Source: M3007 sp040080915 (GTDB lineage Bacteria > Bacteroidota > Bacteroidia > Chitinophagales > Saprospiraceae). Taken from it: a stretch of DNA of 36,767 nucleotides. The stretch spans positions 1 through 36,767 of the forward strand of contig JBEBHD010000024.1 of assembly GCA_040080915.1 (NCBI GenBank). Direction: 5' to 3'. Below, one piece after another: positions 25,302 through 33,010 of the stretch (its first letter is position 1; every line of letters begins with the position of its first letter). Made by a program: the position numbers and the translations under genes. The notes under the pieces are model-generated. The model was given only the letters and a program-made list of their open reading frames with translations. It searched no databases and was not told the DNA's origin.

Positions 25302-25376
25302 CGCGAATATTTTTTCTGAAAACTCAATGGTAGTTGATTGGATCGGTTTGGTGGGGCAAGTTTGTTGTCATGCGGA

Positions 25377-26918
25377 TCAATGATGACCGTGCTCGTCGCC
25401 GCCTTCCTCGGGGATATAAGCCCCCGTGGCGTGGTGCAGGCTTTCTTCCAAGAACGGGTCTTTACGCGGCAACAACGGCGCACGCTCCAACTGGCGGAAG
25501 AAGAAAAACAAGAACAGGCTGAGGAAGCCGATCAAAACACCGATCTCCTGAAAACCCGGTATCGTATAACCCAACTTGAAACTGGTGAGTCCATCGTCGT
25601 GGCTTGCCTCGCCGTGGTCGGCATGATCGCCTTCGGCATGGCCATTATGCGCGACAGTCGTAGCAGCGGCGGCTGTTTCCTGACTGTGGCCGTCTTGCAT
25701 CTCATGAGTATCGGCGGCGGGTTCTTCGTGCGTGGAATTGGCAGCCGCAACTGCTTCATCGTGGGCGGCGGGCTGTGCCTCATGCTCGGCAGGTATCGGT
25801 GCTGCTTCGGTATGTTTAGTGGGTTTGCCTTCGGAAATCTCCCTCGACTCGTGCGCCGCGATGCGTGCACCCGGCTTGATCATGTAGAAAAAGTCCCACC
25901 AGTGGCCGAAAAACACGATCAGGCAGACGAAGGTCATGGTGCCTACCTTGCGTTTGTTATCGTTCCGCATCAGGATGAGAAACGGTGTCACAAAGTTGAG
26001 CAACAGGTTGCCCCAAAACAGAATTGGGTAGTTGGCCATGCGCTCCTTGAAGTAGATGGTTTCCTCGCCGATATTCGCGTACCAGATCAGCATGAACTGG
26101 TCGAACCACAAGTAGGTCCAAAACACACTGATACCGAACAGGTACTTGCCAAGGTCGTGCAGGTGCTCCCGCGTGACGTACTCCATGTAGCCTTTGGACT
26201 GCAGGTGCAGGATGAGCAGGATCATAAGTGAAAGTCCGCCGAGAAACACCGAAATGGTGCTGTACCAGGCAAACATGGTGCTGTACCAGTGCGGGTCAAT
26301 AGACATCATCAGTTCCCACAGAAACACGGTGCTCAGGAATCCGCCCAGCGGGAGGAATGTAGCCGCCCATTTGCGCTGCTTCTTGTAATAATCAAAAGAG
26401 GCTGTCTCATGGTCATCTTGTTGCACCGAACTTTGGCGCAGTTTATAGGCCCAGAAATACCAGATTGCCAAGATGCCGACCGTGCCGAAGGTAAAAAACG
26501 CCGGGCTGAGGAAGCCGCTTTTTCCGGCAATGATCTTGTCGTACAATGGATTGGCGGGATCGGTGATGCCCGGCACGTTCCAATGGTACAGGTGGTGAAA
26601 ATGCCCCCATACACCGGCAACGATAGCCAACAACAGGACGATACCGATCAGCATGAACTGGCTCATGGCCTCCCATACCCGTTTTACGGCAGTCATCCAA
26701 CCGGCAAAAGCGGTAATCTGGGCACACATGAAGAACATGGCCGTAAAGGCTATTCCGGTGAAATAGACGGAATTGTGCAAGTAGTTGGTCCAGAAGCGCG
26801 TGTGGTACTCGTCGTCGCTCATGGCTGACCAAACGAGGCACAACACACCCAGCGCCATCCCGATCATCAGGTTGCGCTTCAGTTTGCCGTCAAATACATA
26901 TTGCGTATTCAGATTCAT
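25377..26918 (-). CDS. actF: Alternative complex III subunit ActF
   Basis: A 513-residue membrane protein of about ten helices, related to the NrfD/PsrC-like ActC, and part of the quinol:electron acceptor oxidoreductase. Helix sequences such as SVYFTGIAFTAMFFMCAQI, WELMMSIDPHWYSTMFAWY and FVCLIVFFGHWWDFFYMI are typical. Between the ninth and last helices lies a disordered histidine- and alanine-rich insertion at about 354-440 with 12 histidines (AEHEAQPAAHDE, HNGHAEGDHADHGE). The C-terminus ends DEHGHH. The ATG at 26918 was chosen over one 21 bp earlier because MNLNTQYVF resembles the usual start. It lies 62 bp after actE. Confidence 0.95.
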   Translation of the reverse strand: MNLNTQYVFDGKLKRNLMIGMALGVLCLVWSAMSDDEYHTRFWTNYLHNSVYFTGIAFTAMFFMCAQITAFAGWMTAVKRVWEAMSQFMLIGIVLLLAIVAGVWGHFHHLYHWNVPGITDPANPLYDKIIAGKSGFLSPAFFTFGTVGILAIWYFWAYKLRQSSVQQDDHETASFDYYKKQRKWAATFLPLGGFLSTVFLWELMMSIDPHWYSTMFAWYSTISVFLGGLSLMILLILHLQSKGYMEYVTREHLHDLGKYLFGISVFWTYLWFDQFMLIWYANIGEETIYFKERMANYPILFWGNLLLNFVTPFLILMRNDNKRKVGTMTFVCLIVFFGHWWDFFYMIKPGARIAAHESREISEGKPTKHTEAAPIPAEHEAQPAAHDEAVAAANSTHEEPAADTHEMQDGHSQETAAAATTVAHNGHAEGDHADHGEASHDDGLTSFKLGYTIPGFQEIGVLIGFLSLFLFFFFRQLERAPLLPRKDPFLEESLHHATGAYIPEEGGDEHGHH

Positions 26919-26980
26919 ATCGCAGGACCGGTGCAGCACCGGAAATTTTGATGTTCACGATTTGTTTTGGTGCCCGGGGT

Positions 26981-27700
26981 TTATTCGTAAGGCAAGTTTT
27001 TGCTCTTGGCTTGCAAGGAGCGCACGTAGTGGATCACCTGCCAGCGCTCCTCGAAGGAGAGCTTGTCCGAGTAGCCGCCCATCACGTTTTTGCCGTACAT
27101 GACGGCGAAGTACAGGCGTCCTTCGCCAGCGGCCATCAGGTCTGCATCAAGCAGGTTCTTGGGCTGGGCCGGGTACTTGGTCTCGGGGTTGGCCGCGAGC
27201 CAGCCTTGGCCGTCGCCCTTTTCGCCGTGGCAGATGCCGCAGTAAATATTGTACAGCGGCTTGGCGCGATCAAGGCCGGCCTTTGTAATCGGAAAGGGAT
27301 TGGCCGTAATTTCCTTTTCGCACCGCAGGCGATCCTCTTCGGTGTTTTGGTAGTAAAACGGTACCTCGCCGTTCACCGGAGCAGCAATGGCGTTGGGCGC
27401 GTTTTTGCCCCGGACGACATCCATCGCAGACGCGCCAGCGTAAAACACACCCGTGTACCCACGGGCAATGGTACCCTCCACCTTGCCTCGCGGCTGCGAC
27501 AGGGCGGCCTTGGCAAACGAGTTGTTGTCGTTCCAGTGGTTCCAATGGTAATTGCTCAAAACATTGGCCTCATACGAGACGGCATGGTACATATCCGGCA
27601 TGTATTCGTGCCCGGTTTTGTTTTTGCCAGCCGGTGAGCACACCGAAAAGAGCCAGGCAAACAAGGCAATTCCGATAATGGCGCCGATTGCGTATTTCAT
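26981..27700 (-). CDS. actE: Alternative complex III subunit ActE, monoheme cytochrome c
   Basis: 239 residues. The N-terminus MKYAIGAIIGIALFAWLFSVC is a lipoprotein signal with Cys at residue 21, so the protein is tethered to the periplasmic face. The cytochrome domain at about 140-239 contains one heme-binding motif, CGICHGEKGDGQG. A possible axial methionine lies in KNVMGGYSDKL. The first 130 residues contain YMPDMYHAV and are typical of this subunit. It is a candidate electron carrier from ActA to CuA. It starts 63 bp after actD. Confidence 0.95.
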   Translation of the reverse strand: MKYAIGAIIGIALFAWLFSVCSPAGKNKTGHEYMPDMYHAVSYEANVLSNYHWNHWNDNNSFAKAALSQPRGKVEGTIARGYTGVFYAGASAMDVVRGKNAPNAIAAPVNGEVPFYYQNTEEDRLRCEKEITANPFPITKAGLDRAKPLYNIYCGICHGEKGDGQGWLAANPETKYPAQPKNLLDADLMAAGEGRLYFAVMYGKNVMGGYSDKLSFEERWQVIHYVRSLQAKSKNLPYE

Positions 27701-27763
27701 ATTTTGATGTTGTTCGTTGATCGTAGTTTGTGGAATCGTTTTTTTATCGAAAACGAATCGAAG

Positions 27764-28294
27764 TCAAAGCATTTTCACATTCACCTCGGCGGCACCTGTT
27801 TTTTTGAAAAAAGCCTGCAAGCCGGACACACCCCGCTCGTCGGTGTCGGTCACGTCGAAGGCGATGCAGAACTTGTCGTCGGTGATGCGGTGGTCAATAA
27901 TTTGAGCCTTCACGCCGGGCCACATGCCGCAGATGGTGTAAAACGTGATGGTCATGCCCCACGCCGCGAACAACACCGTCATCTCAAACGTGATCGGGAT
28001 GAACGACGGAACTGGCCAGTACGGCTTGCCGCCGAACAACACAGGCCAGTCGCTGGCCATGGCCCAAGACATGAACCCGAACCCGAACGTAGCGCCGATG
28101 GCACCGTAGATAAAACCGAGGATGTGCAAGCGGCTTTCGCTCAGGCCCATGATCGGGTCCAAGCCGTGTACCGGGAACGGGCTGAGCACGTCCATCACAT
28201 TCAAATGATCGTGACGAGCCGTTTTTACCGCGCTCTTCAAATCCTCCTCATCGTTGTACAGTCCGTAGAGGACTTTTTTACTTTCAGCAGCCAT
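27764..28294 (-). CDS. actD: Alternative complex III subunit ActD (DUF3341)
   Basis: 176 residues. A small cytoplasmic N-terminal domain (KVLYGLYNDEEDLKSAV, SPFPVHGLDPIMGL) is followed by two membrane helices (about 72-95 and 112-135) and a C-terminal ferredoxin-like tail. This is the DUF3341 family that forms part of the membrane arm. The ATG at 28294 aligns with the usual family start. An ATG 33 bp upstream (MAEADKNKNYI) is encoded by a GC-rich repeat at 28320-28339 and is less likely. Confidence 0.94.
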   Translation of the reverse strand: MAAESKKVLYGLYNDEEDLKSAVKTARHDHLNVMDVLSPFPVHGLDPIMGLSESRLHILGFIYGAIGATFGFGFMSWAMASDWPVLFGGKPYWPVPSFIPITFEMTVLFAAWGMTITFYTICGMWPGVKAQIIDHRITDDKFCIAFDVTDTDERGVSGLQAFFKKTGAAEVNVKML

Positions 28295-28319
28295 GATATA
28301 GTTTTTATTTTTGTCCGCC

Positions 28320-28339
28320 TCCGCCAAGGCTCCGGCGGA
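28320..28339. repeat. Short GC-rich palindrome between actC and actD
   Basis: The arms tccgcc and ggcgga are separated by 8 nt, and an additional ccgcc copy lies just outside. It is embedded in AT-rich DNA unlike its surroundings and overlaps a possible early actD start at 28327. I recall similar tccgccaaggctccggcgga-type words in other genomes, but have no function to assign. Confidence 0.55.
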
Positions 28340-28359
28340 TAAAAGTTTTGCGTGTTGAG

Positions 28360-29781
28360 TTAGTGTTTTTCCTGCTTTTCGGTTTCATGGCCGTGGCCAT
28401 GCGATTTCTTCGCATTTGGCCCCATAAACTGGTCGCCCGCCACCTTCAGGATGGCCTTCACCTCTGCAATGGCCACCACCGGTGCCACGCGCGTAAAGAT
28501 CAGGAACAGGGTAAAGAACAGGCCGATCGTGCCGGTGAACAGGGATATTTCCACCCAAGTCGGGCTATAGTAGCTCCACGACGAGGGGAGGTAGTCGCGG
28601 GCCAGCGTAGTGGCAATGATAACGAAGCGCTCGAACCACATACCCACGTTGACGACGATGGACAGGAAGAACGTCCACCAAATGCTGCGGCGGATCTTGC
28701 GCGACCAGAAGAGCTGCGGGCTGACGACATTGCAGAACATCATGCCGAAATACGACCACCAGTACACGCCGAACACGCGGTTGTAAAACGCAAACTGCTC
28801 GTAAATATAGCCGGAATACCAGGCGATGAACAATTCAGTAAGGTAGGCCACACCGACGATGGTGCCCGTGAGCACGATCACCTTGTTCATAGAATCAATG
28901 TGGTTGATCGTGATGTATTCCTCCAATTTCAGCACTTTCCGGGTGATGACCATCAGGGTTTGCACCATAGCAAAACCCGAAAAAATGGCCCCAGCGACAA
29001 AGTATGGAGGGAAAATGGTAGTGTGCCAGCCCGGAATGACCGACGTGGCGAAGTCGAACGACACGATGGTGTGTACGGAAAGTACCAGCGGCGTGGAAAT
29101 ACCGGCCAAGATCAGCGAGAGAGATTCCCAGCGTTGCCAGTGCTTGGCGCTGCCCGTCCAGCCGAACGAGAAAATCTCGTACATTTTTTTGCGGAAACCG
29201 GAAGCGCGATCACGCACGGTGGCCAAGTCGGGCACCAAGCCGGTGTACCAGAACAGCAACGACACGGAGAAGTACGTCGAGATGGCGAACACGTCCCACA
29301 GTAGCGGCGAGTTGAAGTTCACCCACAGTGGGCCGCGCGTGTTGGGGAAGGGGAAAATGAAAAACGCCAGCCAAACGCGCCCCATGTGGATGATCGGGAA
29401 CTGACCGGCGCAGATCACGGCGAAGATGGTCATGGCCTCAGCGGCACGGTTCACACCCGTGCGCCAGCGTTGGCGGAACAACAACAGAATGGCCGAGATG
29501 AGCGTACCCGCGTGGCCGATACCGATCCACCACACGAAGTTGGTAATGTCCCACGCCCAGTTGATCGTTCGGTTCGCGCCCCATTCACCGATACCCTTCC
29601 AGACCGTCCAACAAACGGCGAAAATATAAAGGCCGAGGAACGCCGAGGCTATCGTAAAGGCAACGATCCATTCTCTGGACGGTGCTTTTTCGGTGGGCAC
29701 ACACAAATCCTCCGAGATGTTGTGGTAGGACTTGTTACCCTCGATGAGTACATGCCTGACAGGAGATACGGGTTGAGACAT
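28360..29781 (-). CDS. actC: Alternative complex III subunit ActC (NrfD/PsrC-like)
   Basis: A 473-residue membrane subunit of about ten helices that in this family forms the menaquinol-oxidising site next to the FeS subunit ActB. Typical stretches are FVWWIGIGHAGTLISAILLL, FPIIHMGRVWLAFFIFPFPN and VHTIVSFDFATSVIPGWHTT. The N-terminus VLIEGNKSYHNIS is also family-typical. The C-terminal tail is histidine-rich (KKSHGHGHETEKQEKH). It begins 4 bp after the actB stop, suggesting coupled translation. Confidence 0.97.
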   Translation of the reverse strand: MSQPVSPVRHVLIEGNKSYHNISEDLCVPTEKAPSREWIVAFTIASAFLGLYIFAVCWTVWKGIGEWGANRTINWAWDITNFVWWIGIGHAGTLISAILLLFRQRWRTGVNRAAEAMTIFAVICAGQFPIIHMGRVWLAFFIFPFPNTRGPLWVNFNSPLLWDVFAISTYFSVSLLFWYTGLVPDLATVRDRASGFRKKMYEIFSFGWTGSAKHWQRWESLSLILAGISTPLVLSVHTIVSFDFATSVIPGWHTTIFPPYFVAGAIFSGFAMVQTLMVITRKVLKLEEYITINHIDSMNKVIVLTGTIVGVAYLTELFIAWYSGYIYEQFAFYNRVFGVYWWSYFGMMFCNVVSPQLFWSRKIRRSIWWTFFLSIVVNVGMWFERFVIIATTLARDYLPSSWSYYSPTWVEISLFTGTIGLFFTLFLIFTRVAPVVAIAEVKAILKVAGDQFMGPNAKKSHGHGHETEKQEKH

Positions 29782-29785
29782 AATC

Positions 29786-32700
29786 TTAAGAGTTGTATAT
29801 TTTGGCAGAGTATTTCACGCCCGGCCGGGTATTGATTTCTTCAAGAACTTTGTACGCCAAGTCGCCAACACCTTCAGCAGCCTTGCTTACAGCACTGTCC
29901 GGGTTGTTCAGGTTGCCGAACACGATAGCACCGGTCGGGCAAGCCGTTTGGCAGGCCGAACGAACGTCGTTGTCAAGTACGGCGCGGCTTTCCTGTTTGG
30001 CGGTCAGTTTGCCTTCTTGGATGCGCTGGATACAGAACGAGCATTTTTCGATGACACCACGGGTACGCACTGTCACATCGGGGTTCAGCACCATACGCAC
30101 GAGGTTGTCGGCGTAGAACGGAATGTCGTTTTCCTCCACACGGAACATACGCTCTTCGTTAGCGGGCCAAACGTCGGCAGTGGTATAGTCGAGCCAGTTG
30201 AAACGGCGCACTTTGTAGGGGCAGTTATTGGCGCAGTAGCGCGTGCCGATACAGCGGTTGTAGGCCATCTGGTTGATACCTTCCATGGAGTGGTTGGTGG
30301 CGTTCACAGGGCACACATTTTCGCACGGAGCGTTGTCGCAGTGCTGGCACATCATGGGCTGATACACCACTTTCGGGTTTTCCAGATCGCCGTAGAAATA
30401 ACGGTCAATGCGCAGCCAAGTCATTTCGTGGTGGCGGGCCACCTCTTTTTTACCCACGACCGGCACATTGTTTTCGCTTACGCAAGCCACCTGGCAGGCA
30501 CCGCAACCGATGCAGGCGTTGAGGTCAACGTACATGCCCCATTTCACGCCAGTACCGAAATAGTTGGTTTGGTCGGGGTACAAAGTCTGCTGGTTGAGGT
30601 GGTCGGCTTCGTGGTGGAACTCGGCCAGTTTTTCGGCCAGCTTGGGCAGTTCCTTCAAGTTAGCCTGGAAAATAACCGAACGGTCGGTCAGCGAACCCTG
30701 GTAGGCCAGCACCTGCTCGTCGGCATTGATCGTATTGCCCGTTTTTTCGTCTTTGGCAGCCAAGCCCATCGTGTGGTGGTGCTGCACGCAGGCGAAATGC
30801 TTGTCCACGGTGCCGGTGGTTTCTACTTTGGCCTCCTTGGCAAAATACTGGATCATGCCGCCGTCTATCGGGAGCCAGGGGTTGACGTTCACGCCATACC
30901 CTACCCCACAGCCGCCTGATGTGCGTCCGCCCCCAAGAGCGATGGACACCGAACCGGGTGCCTGGCCAAAAGTGCGAACGACCGTGCAGGTAAGTTTTTT
31001 GCCGTTGATGCTGACCTCGACATTTTCGCCGTCGTTCAGGTTCATCCAGCCGTTCATTTTTTTGTTGCCGTCCCACTCGATCGGCACGCAGAGGTAATTT
31101 CCCCAGACGGTGCGGGTAACCGGATCGGGCATTTCCTGCAGCCAGGGGTTGTGGGCGTACTGGCCGTTGCCGATGTTGACAGTTTCGTAAAACGAAATTT
31201 CAAGTGCGCTCGAGCCGGGTTGCGTGACACCGGCGGGGTTCAGCGACACGCCGCTGGCAAACGAAACCGTGCGCGGTGCAGGGGGCACTTCGAACACGCC
31301 GTCGTGTAGGCTCATGTCCCAAAATGCCGCTCCCGTGGCGTATTTGCTTTGCTTGGCCTTCATTGAGTCGGCCCAGTGTGATTTCAGGTATTGGTAGTAA
31401 GGCTGGTCGTCTTGACGGTTCAGGTTGGTGCTCTCGGCCCATTCCAACAAGGAATGTTCGGCCTGGCGGGTATCGAACAACGGGGCGATCGTCGGCTGGA
31501 TCAGGCTATAGTGCCCGGTCTTCGGCTCGGCATCGCCCCAGGATTCCAACTGGTGGTTGGCTGGCGCGGCGTGCGAGCACAGCGCAGTCGTTTCGTCCAG
31601 CACCCCGGAAAAGGAAATACGGGTATTCACTTTTGCGAAGGCTGCCTTGAACTGCTCCGAGTTGGGCAATTCATAGGCGGGGTTGGCACCCCAAACGATA
31701 ACGATGGAGACCTGATTGGCATTCATTTCACCGATCAGGCGGGCCATATCGCGCTCGTCGCCCTGGCTCAGGTTGTTCAGCGTACCGTAGTCAATCGTGC
31801 TGTTGATATTGCCGAGCAGGTCGTTGATTTTGTTCACGATCACCTGCTCCATCACGTTGTTTCTGCCGCAAACCACGAGCGATTTGCCGCGAGCGGCAAC
31901 AAGGTCGGAAGCGGCTTTTTTCAGCGCAGCCTTGGCCTTGTCGTTCAGTGCAGGGCCGCTAATGCTGGCACCGCCTGTTTGGGCGGCCACCTCGTTGTAC
32001 AGGGCGCACACAGCCGCGCCCATTTCGCTGGGCTTGATCTGGATGCGGGTGTCGGCGTTGGAACCCGTCAGGCTCACATGGCTTTCTACCTGGTAGTGGC
32101 GCGACATGGTCGCATTGGTCGCCGATTTTATCTTGCGCTTGGAGGCATAGTCCCGAGCATGTTCGATGGGGCTGACCCAGGTACCGAGGAAATCAGCGCC
32201 GAACGAGAGCACTACGTCGGCTGCGCCGAATTTGTAGGTCGGTATGCCGCGTACGCCGAAGCAAGCCTGATTGGCAGCAAGAAGTGCGGCGTTAGACACG
32301 GGGTCGTATGTAATGACCCGTGTGTTCGGATATTTTGCCGTGAATTCAGCGAGGGCCATTTTGGCCGTCGGGCTGGTATTGGTGTTGGAAATGATACGAA
32401 TGCTGCCGCCAAGTTGTAATTGGCCTTTGATCTTGTTGTCCAAGTCCTGCCACGACAGTTTTTTCACTTCACCCTTTTCAACGGTGCCCGCGTTTTTGAT
32501 GCGGCGGGTGTCGTACAGGCTCAGTACGGCCGCTTGGGCGCGGGCGCTGGTGCCGCCGGAGGTGACGCTGCTCAGGGTGTTGCCTTCGATTTTGATCGGG
32601 CGGCCTTCGCGGGTCTTGACCAGGATGGCGCAATAGTCGCTGCCGTTTACGAACGACGAGGCGAAGTAATTGGCCACGCCCGGCACGATCTCGTCCGGTT

Positions 32701-32938
32701 TGGTGACGAAAGGGATGGCCCGCTTGACCGGAATCTCACACGAGGCGGCCAAGGTGGCTGCGCCCAGCCCGAAGCCCATGAGTTTGAGAAAATCACGGCG
32801 CGAGGCGGCCCATTGGCCGTCCGTTTCGGTCATGGTCTCCACGGAGAATTCCTTTTCAGCGGACTGAACAAAGGACTCTTCCCGGTTCAAATCTTCGGTG
32901 CTGACCCAAATACCGTTGTCGTGGTGCATATCTGTCAT
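29786..32938 (-). CDS. actB: Alternative complex III subunit ActB (FeS protein)
   Basis: A 1050-residue periplasmic subunit. It has a twin-arginine signal (SRRDFLKLMGFGLGAATL, RR at 47-48) followed by Cys67, which is likely lipidated. Residues about 70-730 form a molybdopterin-oxidoreductase-like domain; ActB proteins are known not to carry the cofactor. Four ferredoxin-type Cys clusters lie at about 805-1000: CIGCGACQVAC, CQHCDNAPCENVCP, CIGTRYCANNCP and CSFCIQRI with ACQTACPTG, consistent with three 4Fe-4S and one 3Fe-4S. Electrons from quinol at ActC pass through these to the hemes of ActA. It is separated from actA by a 72-bp gap holding a palindromic repeat. Confidence 0.97.
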   Translation of the reverse strand: MTDMHHDNGIWVSTEDLNREESFVQSAEKEFSVETMTETDGQWAASRRDFLKLMGFGLGAATLAASCEIPVKRAIPFVTKPDEIVPGVANYFASSFVNGSDYCAILVKTREGRPIKIEGNTLSSVTSGGTSARAQAAVLSLYDTRRIKNAGTVEKGEVKKLSWQDLDNKIKGQLQLGGSIRIISNTNTSPTAKMALAEFTAKYPNTRVITYDPVSNAALLAANQACFGVRGIPTYKFGAADVVLSFGADFLGTWVSPIEHARDYASKRKIKSATNATMSRHYQVESHVSLTGSNADTRIQIKPSEMGAAVCALYNEVAAQTGGASISGPALNDKAKAALKKAASDLVAARGKSLVVCGRNNVMEQVIVNKINDLLGNINSTIDYGTLNNLSQGDERDMARLIGEMNANQVSIVIVWGANPAYELPNSEQFKAAFAKVNTRISFSGVLDETTALCSHAAPANHQLESWGDAEPKTGHYSLIQPTIAPLFDTRQAEHSLLEWAESTNLNRQDDQPYYQYLKSHWADSMKAKQSKYATGAAFWDMSLHDGVFEVPPAPRTVSFASGVSLNPAGVTQPGSSALEISFYETVNIGNGQYAHNPWLQEMPDPVTRTVWGNYLCVPIEWDGNKKMNGWMNLNDGENVEVSINGKKLTCTVVRTFGQAPGSVSIALGGGRTSGGCGVGYGVNVNPWLPIDGGMIQYFAKEAKVETTGTVDKHFACVQHHHTMGLAAKDEKTGNTINADEQVLAYQGSLTDRSVIFQANLKELPKLAEKLAEFHHEADHLNQQTLYPDQTNYFGTGVKWGMYVDLNACIGCGACQVACVSENNVPVVGKKEVARHHEMTWLRIDRYFYGDLENPKVVYQPMMCQHCDNAPCENVCPVNATNHSMEGINQMAYNRCIGTRYCANNCPYKVRRFNWLDYTTADVWPANEERMFRVEENDIPFYADNLVRMVLNPDVTVRTRGVIEKCSFCIQRIQEGKLTAKQESRAVLDNDVRSACQTACPTGAIVFGNLNNPDSAVSKAAEGVGDLAYKVLEEINTRPGVKYSAKIYNS

Positions 32939-32956
32939 TGAATGATTTTATTCATT

Positions 32957-33001
32957 GAGTGATTGAGTGATTGAGTGATTGGCTCAATCACTCAATCACT
33001 C
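32957..33001. repeat. 19-bp palindrome of 8-mers inside the act operon
   Basis: The arms 32957-32975 and 32983-33001 are exact complements across a 7-nt loop (tgattgg). Each arm is gagtgatt repeated. It lies in the 72-bp gap between actA and actB and shares an exact 19-mer with the array at 16415-16450. There is no U-tract, so transcription should pass. In the mRNA it would form a stable hairpin between two genes of the operon. Confidence 0.9.
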
Positions 33002-33010
33002 CATGATCTT

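Noticed and set aside
28295..28327. Earlier actD start at 28327
   Set aside because: The extra 11 residues come from a GC-rich repeat and do not match the usual N-terminus of this family.
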